A program made the position numbers and the translations under genes. Below, piece after piece: positions 1 through 4,736 of a DNA stretch of 23,742 bases (within the stretch, counting starts at the first letter, position 1; the number at the start of each line of letters is the position of its first letter). The stretch comes from a virus, in the IMG/VR virus record IMGVR_UViG_3300017598_000203, positions 1 to 23,742 of that record; one strand, written 5' to 3'. The notes under the pieces were generated by a model that was given only the letters and a program-made list of their open reading frames with translations, ran no database searches and was not told the DNA's origin.

Positions 1-71
1 AAAAATCTTGTATGGATGATTTAGATTATTGGTGTGACATTGTGGACTATGTGAGATTATATGAAATTGAT
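1..71. repeat. 71-bp direct repeat, left copy (at window edge)
   Basis: Bases 1-71 are identical to 3011-3081, and the match ends at base 72 (A here, T at 3082). The left copy starts at the first base of the window, so it may extend further left. In the right copy the repeat covers the end of the zinc-ribbon gene and most of a 20-codon ORF. In this copy it covers the end of a leftward ORF (47-145). It could be a true duplication or a contig-end artefact. Confidence 0.95.
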
Positions 72-145
72 ATGTCTTTAGCTATAGAACCAGATTCTTT
101 ATCGCTCAATGAAATTCCAGTCTCTTTGAATAAGTGTATTTTCAT
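47..145 (-). CDS. Tiny leftward ORF, 32 aa, unknown function
   Basis: Not recognised. The ATG at 145 overlaps the stop of the upstream gene (TAATG) and follows a strong ribosome site, GGAGGT, within the last codons of that gene. The 32-aa product begins MKIHLFKETG and ends at a TAG at 47-49. Its last 8 codons and stop lie inside the 71-bp repeat shared with 3011-3081. If the repeat is a false joint, the real gene is longer and differs after about residue 24. The start is well supported; the end is not. Confidence 0.5.
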   Translation of the reverse strand: MKIHLFKETGISLSDKESGSIAKDISISYNLT

Positions 146-330
146 TACTCAACCTCCTTGATCCATACCGTTGTTTCTGTTGGGAAAAAGCCACCTTCAA
201 TAACTGGTGACATTTTACGATCACCATTCATAACTTGAAAATCAGCGTGGATTCCGTTGTCCGATTCTTTTATATTTGAGATGCGGTAATAAGTGTCACC
301 GTAATTGTGTTTCATTTTAATTCGTTTCAT
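145..330 (-). CDS. Small leftward protein, 61 aa, unknown function
   Basis: Not recognised. The 61-aa polar protein begins MKRIKMKHNYGDTYYRI, has no membrane segment and no cysteines, and looks like a small soluble beta-rich protein (inference). Its ATG starts directly after the stop of the 56-aa gene upstream, with GGGAGAA as ribosome site inside that gene. It is the fourth of five tightly packed leftward genes driven by the promoter at 817-845. Accessory early genes of this size in phages often act against host functions, but nothing in the sequence shows that here. Confidence 0.7.
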   Translation of the reverse strand: MKRIKMKHNYGDTYYRISNIKESDNGIHADFQVMNGDRKMSPVIEGGFFPTETTVWIKEVE

Positions 331-501
331 TTAGCTGTTCTCCCAGTTTTTAACAATTGATTCATGTCTTTTTATCTTAGCATCAAGTTCTTCTTTTTCC
401 TTTTGATGCCTAGCTTCCATCTCGTTATAACGTGTGTAAAGTTCTGGTAGTTTCTTCTCACTGTAGTTCGCTTGTTGCTGTTCTGTTGTTAGGTAGTTCA
501 T
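331..501 (-). CDS. Small coiled-coil-like protein, 56 aa
   Basis: Not recognised. A 56-aa protein starting MNYLTTEQQQ, rich in Lys and Glu, with a probable amphipathic helix or coiled coil across roughly residues 20-50 (ARHQKEKEELDAKIKRH). Its ATG at 499-501 overlaps the stop of the 28-aa gene upstream (ATGA), and its own stop at 331-333 abuts the next ATG. The ribosome site CGGAGAAT lies in the end of the 28-aa gene. The near-seamless packing on both sides argues that it is translated as part of the leftward operon. Confidence 0.7.
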   Translation of the reverse strand: MNYLTTEQQQANYSEKKLPELYTRYNEMEARHQKEKEELDAKIKRHESIVKNWENS

Positions 502-584
502 TTTATTCTCCGTTTGTTTTTACGTGGTACTAAGTTAAAAAATCTTGCGAGCTTGTGTAGTTTCCATTTGATTGCTTTAATCAT
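498..584 (-). CDS. Microprotein, 28 aa, very basic
   Basis: A 28-codon ORF starting MIKAIKWKLHKLARFF and ending in a Lys/Arg-rich tail. It has a near-perfect ribosome site (AAAGGAGA, 5 bases before the ATG at 584) located at the stop codon of the 62-aa gene upstream. Its TGA overlaps the ATG of the 56-aa gene. The strong ribosome site and coupling on both sides support real translation. The N-terminal half could form a cationic amphipathic helix, so membrane or nucleic-acid contact is possible. No family is recognised. Confidence 0.6.
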   Translation of the reverse strand: MIKAIKWKLHKLARFFNLVPRKNKRRIK

Positions 585-595
585 TTTAATCTCCT

Positions 596-784
596 TTAGA
601 GGTACGGCAATTGTTCTATCACTAATTCTTTATTACGTTCTGATAAATCGTCTATGTCCATTCTATGCCCATTCATTATAACATAAATCGTTGACCAGTA
701 ATAATACCGCCCAAATGAACCAGTCTCATAATCCTTTGTTGCTTCGATCTCGAACTTGTTACCGCTTACTGTTTCGCCTTGCAT
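596..784 (-). CDS. Small leftward protein, 62 aa, unknown function
   Basis: The first gene of the leftward early operon, not recognised. The 62-aa product starts MQGETVSGNKFEIEA and has an aromatic stretch (GRYYYWSTIYVIMNG) in the middle, suggesting a small beta-sheet fold. The ATG at 784 follows a clean ribosome site (AGGAGG, 6 bases before). The leftward promoter with its -10 box at 817-822 lies just upstream. In lambda-like layouts the CI repressor would occupy this place, but this protein is too short and has no HTH pattern. Confidence 0.7.
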   Translation of the reverse strand: MQGETVSGNKFEIEATKDYETGSFGRYYYWSTIYVIMNGHRMDIDDLSERNKELVIEQLPYL

Positions 785-816
785 TATTTCCTCCTGTTTA
801 ATTATTGTATGAGTTA

Positions 817-845
817 TTTATACATGTGGAATAAATGATTGTCAA
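817..845 (-). promoter_or_regulatory. Leftward sigma70 promoter
   Basis: On the minus strand a perfect -35 box TTGACA (845-840) is followed by a 17-base spacer and TATAAA (822-817). Transcription would start near 810 and reach the ATG at 784. The -35 box lies within ATTGACAAT, the reverse complement of the element holding the rightward -35 box at 904-912. Confidence 0.8.
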
Positions 846-899
846 TTGGTTTTGTATAAAAAGATTGTATTTATTTTTTGTATAAAGTTTTTATGTTTT
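838..899. promoter_or_regulatory. Putative operator: repeats at a 13-bp period
   Basis: TTTGTATAAA occurs at 851-860 and 877-886, with the related ATTGTATTTA midway at 864-873, giving three starts exactly 13 bases apart. Weaker members in the same register are ATTGTCAATT at 838 and TTTATGTTTT at 890. They fill the space between two divergent -35 boxes, the expected place for a regulator to act on both promoters. The 63-aa HTH protein encoded next door is the obvious candidate binder (inference). Confidence 0.55.
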
Positions 900-904
900 A
901 ACTA

Positions 905-933
905 TTGACAATGTTTTAAAGTCAATGTAATAT
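905..933 (+). promoter_or_regulatory. Rightward sigma70 promoter
   Basis: TTGACA (905-910), a 17-base spacer and TAATAT (928-933). The -35 box is part of an ATTGAC/GTCAAT inverted pair (904-909 and 921-926), so a dimeric regulator could cover it. It lies about 35 bases before the ATG of the HTH gene and would drive the early operon that ends at 3731. Confidence 0.85.
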
Positions 934-966
934 TAAATCCATACTAACAATAACAAAGGAGATAGT

Positions 967-1158
967 ATGAAGAATGAAGTGTTAAAAACCGCAATTAAAG
1001 AAGCTGGTTACTCTTATGAGAAGCTTGCAAGAGAAATTGATGTAAGTAAACAAACCGTTGCAAATGCTGTTAATGGTAAAAGTATCCATAAACACACAAA
1101 GCAAGTTATTTGCATGACACTAAACAAAACGCTGAACGACCTGTTTGGCGATAACTAA
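967..1158 (+). CDS. Cro-like HTH transcription regulator, 63 aa
   Basis: A DNA-binding protein of the XRE/Cro type. The HTH is clear: helix 2 at about residues 16-25 (SYEKLAREID), a turn, and the recognition helix at 27-36 (SKQTVANAVN). The remainder is one C-terminal helical segment, so it is a bare DNA-binding domain with no peptidase or ligand domain. Length and position (first gene of the rightward early operon, next to a divergent operator) match Cro of lambdoid phages. The ribosome site AAGGAG lies 6 bases before the ATG. The likely targets are the 13-bp repeats and flanking -35 elements at 838-912 (inference). No partner CI repressor gene is seen in the window. Confidence 0.85.
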   Translation: MKNEVLKTAIKEAGYSYEKLAREIDVSKQTVANAVNGKSIHKHTKQVICMTLNKTLNDLFGDN

Positions 1159-1174
1159 TAAATAGAGGTGAGAA

Positions 1175-1909
1175 ATGAGTAACTTAATTCAATCAGTACA
1201 AACGTATTTCGCAAATGAGGTTAATTTTAGCCATATACAAAAAGCCTGTCAGTCTGTACAAGTAAACGAGCAAGTCATGGACGTGATTCAAATCATAGCT
1301 AATAATGCAAAACTACAGCAGTGTTCACCTGCTTCAATTGTTGGCGCAATTATCACTGCAAGTCGTCTTGGTGTTAGTCTTGACCCGAACATAAAACATT
1401 CGTACTTGATACCATATGGAAAGACTGCAAAACTTGAAATCAGTTTCATGGGGTTTATTGACGTTATTTATCGTTCAACTGGCACTCTTCTTGAAGCTCA
1501 TATGGTTTACGCTAACGATGAATTTGATTATCAGCAAGGATCAAAACCACATGTAGAACACAAGCCGTGTGTATTTGGTGATAGAGGTGCCTTGATTGGA
1601 TGCTATGCAATAGGCAGAATGCCAAGCGGTGAGTTCTCTATTGAGTTTCTTACTCTTGAAGATATAGAAGCATGTCGCAAAGTTTCAAAAAATCCAAATG
1701 GTGTATGGAAAACTTGGTTTAATGAAATGGCTAAGAAGTCTGCTATCAGAAGATTATACAAGCGTCTGCCTAAAAACTCAGAGTCGGCAATGGTTGCAAG
1801 TTATGACGAGAAGCAAGAGACAGGTCAAGACACCTCTGAATTTATCGACATTGAAGGCGTGGAAGTACCGCAAGAACAATCAGCAAGCGACAAACTAGAC
1901 GAACTATAA
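1175..1909 (+). CDS. recT: RecT-family single-strand annealing protein
   Basis: A 244-aa member of the RecT/Bet-type annealing proteins, which coat single-stranded DNA and pair complementary strands. The family core is visible: a Cys-Ser-Pro-x-Ser segment at about residue 50, then an ALxxLxP-like helix (GAIITASRLGVSLDP), the strand pair HSYLIPYGKTAKLEISF and the GFIDVIYRS helix. The basic KTWFNEMAKKSAIRRLYK segment follows near residues 180-200. The C-terminal tail is acidic and variable, as in many RecT proteins. The ribosome site is GAGGTGAG, just before the ATG. The gene is followed by a RecE-like exonuclease, the partner that generates single-stranded ends, so the two form a phage recombination module. 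The family call is firm; its use in replication or genome circularisation is inferred. Confidence 0.93.
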   Translation: MSNLIQSVQTYFANEVNFSHIQKACQSVQVNEQVMDVIQIIANNAKLQQCSPASIVGAIITASRLGVSLDPNIKHSYLIPYGKTAKLEISFMGFIDVIYRSTGTLLEAHMVYANDEFDYQQGSKPHVEHKPCVFGDRGALIGCYAIGRMPSGEFSIEFLTLEDIEACRKVSKNPNGVWKTWFNEMAKKSAIRRLYKRLPKNSESAMVASYDEKQETGQDTSEFIDIEGVEVPQEQSASDKLDEL

Positions 1910-1915
1910 AACAAA

Positions 1916-1933
1916 GGGGCTGAAATATGCCCC
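1916..1933 (+). other. Small hairpin with mini-ORF between recT and exonuclease
   Basis: GGGGC at 1916-1920 pairs with GCCCC at 1929-1933 around an 8-base loop. No T run follows, so it is not a terminator. The loop and right arm hold an ATG (1927) opening a 4-codon ORF, M-P-R-N-stop, which ends just before the exonuclease ribosome site. It may mark an mRNA processing point or tune translation of the second gene. Confidence 0.35.
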
Positions 1934-1954
1934 GTAATTAATGAGGTGTGAGAA

Positions 1955-2764
1955 ATGATCCTAGAAATGACAGACGAGGAGTACAGAGCTTTAGAAGGGG
2001 CGAACGCTTCAACACTCAAGAGCTTTATACATTCAGTTAAAGAAGGCAACAAATCGCTTGAGAAACCGTTTAAAGGCTCACCTGCAACAGCATTCGGAAC
2101 ATTATGTCACTCGTATGTTTTGGAGGCTGATACTTTTGAGGATGAATACGCTTTGTTTAAACCTCCTGTTAACGAAAAGACGGGTAAAGAGTATGGCTCA
2201 ACCACAAAGGCGTACACAGAGGCTTTAAATGAGTTTAAAACGCAAGGTAAAACAGCATTTACACAAGAGCATTACGATAAATTAAAAGCCATTGAGCAAT
2301 CAATCAGCAATTGTGACGACACAAAGAAGATTCTCGCAAAGTGTGACCGCAGGGAGTTAGTATTAACTTGGGTAGATGAAAGAACTGGTTTAAAATGCAA
2401 AGCTAAACTTGATGGAGTTGGTGATAAAATCGGCATGGATTTAAAGACGATAGGTGACTTTAAATTTCATGGTTATGATGAAGATTCAGAGCGACTAAGA
2501 AACACAAAATTGCATTATCAATGCTTAGACTATGGTTATTATTTGCAATTTAAACACTATCTTAATGGAATGATTGCGAACGGTTTTGACACAAAAGTTT
2601 TTGCGGTCACATGGGCTGAACGCGATGGAATAAATGATGTATGCACAACTATAATTTCAGATGAAAAGGTAGAGTTAGGGCAATTGCAACTTGATTCAGC
2701 TTTCGACAACTTTATCAACCGCAAAAAAGAATGTAAACTTTTTCATAAAATAAGTGAGCTATAA
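1955..2764 (+). CDS. RecE-like exonuclease (PDDEXK fold)
   Basis: A 269-aa double-strand-specific exonuclease of the RecE C-terminal/DUF3799 type, which resects DNA ends to load the annealing protein encoded just upstream. Visible motifs: GTLCHSYVLE at residues 48-57 with the conserved His52 and Glu57; KAKLDGVG at 149-156 with catalytic Asp153; the metal-binding D-L-K (Asp162, Lys164) in GMDLKTIGD; and the helix HYQCLDYGYYL around 187-197 with Gln189. The spacing Asp153, Asp162, Lys164 and Gln189 fits the PDDEXK nuclease core. Length equals the nuclease domain alone, without the long N-terminal part of E. coli RecE. The ribosome site is GAGGTG, 8 bases before the ATG. Confidence 0.9.
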   Translation: MILEMTDEEYRALEGANASTLKSFIHSVKEGNKSLEKPFKGSPATAFGTLCHSYVLEADTFEDEYALFKPPVNEKTGKEYGSTTKAYTEALNEFKTQGKTAFTQEHYDKLKAIEQSISNCDDTKKILAKCDRRELVLTWVDERTGLKCKAKLDGVGDKIGMDLKTIGDFKFHGYDEDSERLRNTKLHYQCLDYGYYLQFKHYLNGMIANGFDTKVFAVTWAERDGINDVCTTIISDEKVELGQLQLDSAFDNFINRKKECKLFHKISEL

Positions 2765-2765
2765 A

Positions 2766-3029
2766 ATGCCTAAAAGAAAAACTAAGAAATGCTCAAATAA
2801 AAAATGCAAGTCAAAAGGAAAGCCTAAGGATTTAATCAACGGATTCAGCAAGGATAAATCAAAGTCTGACGGCTACTCTTCTTGGTGTAAATCCTGCATA
2901 AACAAGCGTAGCAATGAAGATTCTGATTATGTGCCGATGAGTAAAGAAGAGTTAGCTAATTTCAATGAGAAGTGTAAACAGGAAATGCGAGATAATTTAG
3001 AAACGAGGCGAAAAATCTTGTATGGATGA
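2766..3029 (+). CDS. Small zinc-ribbon protein, 87 aa
   Basis: A basic N-terminus followed by a four-cysteine zinc-binding unit: Cys9 and Cys14 (KKCSNKKCK), then Cys41 and Cys44 (SWCKSCI). The linker LINGFSKDKSKSDGYSS is typical of the short zinc modules on phage endonuclease VII/HNH-like proteins. The C-terminal half is charged and helical, and no nuclease core follows. I chose the ATG at 2766, one base after the exonuclease stop, because GTGAG lies 7 bases before it; an upstream in-frame GTG at 2754 would add four residues but has no ribosome site. Nucleic-acid binding is inferred. The last codons lie inside the 71-bp direct repeat. Confidence 0.75.
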   Translation: MPKRKTKKCSNKKCKSKGKPKDLINGFSKDKSKSDGYSSWCKSCINKRSNEDSDYVPMSKEELANFNEKCKQEMRDNLETRRKILYG

Positions 3030-3081
3030 TTTAGATTATTGGTGTGACATTGTGGACTATGTGAGATTATATGAAATTGAT
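3011..3081. repeat. 71-bp direct repeat, right copy
   Basis: Identical to bases 1-71. This copy has a sensible gene context: it spans the last six codons and stop of the zinc-ribbon gene and runs toward the dUTPase ribosome site. It is therefore probably the native one. The two copies are 3,010 bp apart in the same orientation. Confidence 0.95.
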
Positions 3082-3084
3082 TAA
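3022..3084 (+). CDS. Possible 20-aa micro-ORF
   Basis: An ATG overlapping the end of the zinc-ribbon gene opens MDDLDYWCDIVDYVRLYEID, a 20-aa acidic, aromatic peptide ending 15 bases before the dUTPase start. The only ribosome-like sequence (GAGG at 3005-3008) is 13 bases away, which is far. It could be a real coupled microprotein or chance. In the left repeat copy the same frame stays open to 161 (49 codons). Confidence 0.3.
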   Translation: MDDLDYWCDIVDYVRLYEID

Positions 3085-3099
3085 TTAAAGGAGAAATGA

Positions 3100-3540
3100 A
3101 TGAAAATAGGATTCAAAAAATTAAGCGAGTCGGCAACTATACCAACTCTGAATAATATTACTGATGCAGGAATTGACTTGTACGCCTCAGAGAATGTAAT
3201 GATTACAGCGCACTCAGACGCAATTATCAAAACTGGTATAGCGTGGCAACCTTCAAAGATTCGGATTAATCACAAGGCTGTAATGATTGTTAAAAGTCGT
3301 TCTGGCCTCGCTTTTAAAGAAGGTGTTGAGTGTACAAATGCAGGTGTGATTGACGAGGCTTATCGTGGAGAAATTGGTGTAAAATTATATAATACCACTT
3401 CTGAGTTATACCAAGTTAAAAAAGGCGACCGCATAGCTCAAGGCGTTGTGTATGAATTGCCACACGTTAATATCTTTGAAATTGACGAGTTAACAAAAAC
3501 TGACAGGGGTGAAAATGGATTCGGAAGTAGCGGTAAGTAA
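3100..3540 (+). CDS. dut: dUTPase (dUTP diphosphatase)
   Basis: Hydrolyses dUTP to dUMP and pyrophosphate, keeping uracil out of DNA and feeding dTMP synthesis. All five trimeric-dUTPase motifs are present in order in 146 aa: DAGIDLYA (22-29), KSRSGLA (65-71), NAGVIDEAYRGEIGV (80-94, with the catalytic Asp in VIDEAYRG), KKGDRIAQ (107-114) and the C-terminal P-loop-like RGENGFGSSG (136-145). Length is usual for the family. The start at 3100 has the ribosome site AAAGGAGA; an ATG four bases earlier is out of frame. It sits in the early operon with the recombination genes. The 49-aa gene overlaps its last 26 bases in another frame. Confidence 0.96.
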   Translation: MKIGFKKLSESATIPTLNNITDAGIDLYASENVMITAHSDAIIKTGIAWQPSKIRINHKAVMIVKSRSGLAFKEGVECTNAGVIDEAYRGEIGVKLYNTTSELYQVKKGDRIAQGVVYELPHVNIFEIDELTKTDRGENGFGSSGK

Positions 3541-3664
3541 ATGCAGTGAATGCGAACATAGCGAAGTATGGCCAGACGGTTGCGCGTGGTGTTCAGAGCG
3601 TGGCTATGAGGTTGATGGCAATGATAAGGCTTGCAGGGAGTTTACACAGCAGGTTATAGAATAA
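3515..3664 (+). CDS. Cys-rich small protein, 49 aa
   Basis: Overlaps the end of the dUTPase gene in a different frame. Its ATG at 3515 has the good ribosome site AGGGGTG. The product has two C-x2-C pairs (Cys10/Cys13 and Cys23/Cys26) and a later Cys40, so a small zinc-ribbon fold is likely; no family name is claimed. It is the last gene of the early operon, 19 bases before the terminator stem. Its final 11 bases also overlap, tail to tail, the end of the leftward lipoprotein gene. Confidence 0.65.
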   Translation: MDSEVAVSKCSECEHSEVWPDGCAWCSERGYEVDGNDKACREFTQQVIE

Positions 3665-3812
3665 TAGTTTTATCGCTAAATCTTACCCCGTGGTACTCTT
3701 CTTTTAGAGTGCCATCGGGGTAGTATTTTTTATAATGACAACAACCTGTCATCATTGCAATTAATAGGGCGATTAAAAGTAGAATGATAAAATTAAACGA
3801 GCGATCATCCAT
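3654..3812 (-). CDS. Small lipoprotein, 52 aa, last late gene
   Basis: A 52-aa protein with start MDDRSFNFII, a hydrophobic segment at residues 8-22, and a lipobox-like end (M-T-G-C, Cys24), followed by CHYKKYYPDGTLKEEY. This looks like a lipoprotein signal peptide with a short periplasmic tail, as in phage outer-membrane spanin-type or other lysis lipoproteins (function inferred). The ATG at 3812 overlaps the stop of the DUF1353 gene (ATGGATGA), so translation is probably coupled; no strong ribosome site is seen. The gene contains the whole terminator stem of the opposing early operon, and its last 11 bases overlap the 49-aa gene. The -3 position of the lipobox is Met rather than the usual Leu. 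Confidence 0.65.
   Translation of the reverse strand: MDDRSFNFIILLLIALLIAMMTGCCHYKKYYPDGTLKEEYHGVRFSDKTIIL
3684..3731 (+). terminator. Intrinsic terminator of the rightward early operon
   Basis: TACCCCG (3684-3690), TGG and ACTCT on the left pair with AGAGT, CCA and CGGGGTA (ending 3722) on the right. That gives about 16 paired bases with one wobble pair and one bulged base, around a 6-base loop, followed within 4 bases by six T (3726-3731). It lies inside the coding sequence of the opposing lipoprotein gene. In the leftward direction only a short T-poor tail follows, so it looks one-way. Confidence 0.85.
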
Positions 3813-4281
3813 AACGTTCTATTCGATAGCGATTATCATTTGCAATTGATTTTATAACAGATTCTGCTACAGGCTCAACTCTTACCTTTGATTTGTCAAA
3901 ACATGTCCAACCGCCAAGAAGCAAGCCTTTGTTAATTGCTTGAGCATCACACCATGATTCACCATCTTCACGGCTTAGAAGATAAAGAATCTCGTCACAT
4001 TCGCGCTGTGTGAATTCCCAACCGCAATTAGAACTGTATAACCAATCATGCACTACAAACGCTCTGAGACTTTTACCCATGCGATTTAAGAAACCGCGAA
4101 CAGGTGAAGGAATGGAGCCAAAGTTGGTCTTAAATCCACACGGGATAGTTAATATTCGTCTGTCAGTCATTCTTACTTGAACGTGAGAAAGAGTTATCCA
4201 GTGTTCTCCATTCCACTTGTCACCTTTGATATAAGGCACACAAGCGAAATCTTTAAGAGGTGTTATGAAATGAGGTTGCAC
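3805..4281 (-). CDS. DUF1353 family protein, 158 aa
   Basis: A DUF1353 protein, found at the end of tail or lysis modules in many phages; its biochemical role is unknown. The signature is clear: CGFKTNFGSIPSP at residues 48-60 (family pattern TDFASIP) and AFVVHDWLYSS at 74-84 (family pattern HDxLY), with conserved His and Asp. The start is a GTG at 4281 whose first base is the last base of the upstream TAG stop (TAGTG), so it is coupled to the 137-aa membrane protein. The stop overlaps the lipoprotein start. The context of membrane protein, DUF1353 and lipoprotein suggests a lysis or host-exit cluster, though no lysin is seen. Confidence 0.85.
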   Translation of the reverse strand: MQPHFITPLKDFACVPYIKGDKWNGEHWITLSHVQVRMTDRRILTIPCGFKTNFGSIPSPVRGFLNRMGKSLRAFVVHDWLYSSNCGWEFTQRECDEILYLLSREDGESWCDAQAINKGLLLGGWTCFDKSKVRVEPVAESVIKSIANDNRYRIERYG

Positions 4282-4694
4282 TAGTCTTCTCTATATGCTT
4301 TTTTGAAGTTTCGTGAATCCAGTTCTTTTCTGTCGGCTTTCTTTTTTAACTCACCGTCAACATAATTTTTGGTTGGATAAACGTATTTTAATTCAGAAAC
4401 AAAGTTATCTATTTTTTTATCAATTTCAGATAGTTTTGATTCACTGTTAATAATTGACGATTCAAGTCTAGCCGTTCTTAATTCATTGCGTTTTACATTA
4501 TCACTGATAGACTGCATCTCGAATTTATACTCAATGCGAATCTCTTTTAACTCAGCATGAATGTTAGACTTTGCCATACCACTGTGAAAAGCCAAGCCGA
4601 CTATACAGACCATTATTGGCCACATTTGCGCTATCCAATTTACTGCTTTATCAGTCACTTTGTCGTAACTCCTTCGCTTTGGTTTATTTTCCAT
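4281..4694 (-). CDS. Membrane-anchored coiled-coil protein, 137 aa
   Basis: A basic N-terminus (MENKPKRRSYDKVTDK) is followed by one hydrophobic segment at about residues 19-38 (WIAQMWPIMVCIVGLAF) and a long charged coiled coil at about 45-105. The Lys/Asp-rich tail contains YPTKNYVDGELKKKADRKEL. This architecture is common in phage late genes near lysis functions, such as DUF2730-like or inner-membrane spanin/holin-associated proteins, but no family is firmly recognised. One membrane segment alone does not establish a holin. The ATG at 4694 follows GCAGGT. Confidence 0.7.
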   Translation of the reverse strand: MENKPKRRSYDKVTDKAVNWIAQMWPIMVCIVGLAFHSGMAKSNIHAELKEIRIEYKFEMQSISDNVKRNELRTARLESSIINSESKLSEIDKKIDNFVSELKYVYPTKNYVDGELKKKADRKELDSRNFKKAYRED

Positions 4695-4736
4695 GATTTA
4701 TTACCTGCTTTAATATACCATTGATTAGTTAAATAT

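Noticed and set aside
838-899. Regular short repeats as a CRISPR array or replication origin iterons
   Set aside because: Units are only about 10 bases, at 13-base spacing with no unique spacers, and sit exactly between two divergent promoters, so an operator explains them better. An origin role cannot be excluded but has no other support such as a nearby initiator gene.
1825-2052. Minus-strand ORF of 75 codons across the recT/exonuclease junction
   Set aside because: It is antisense to two recognised genes, has no ribosome site, and its Ser-rich composition is typical of a shadow frame.
2754-2765. GTG start for the zinc-ribbon gene
   Set aside because: No ribosome site lies upstream of it, while the ATG at 2766 follows GTGAG at a proper distance and directly follows the previous stop.
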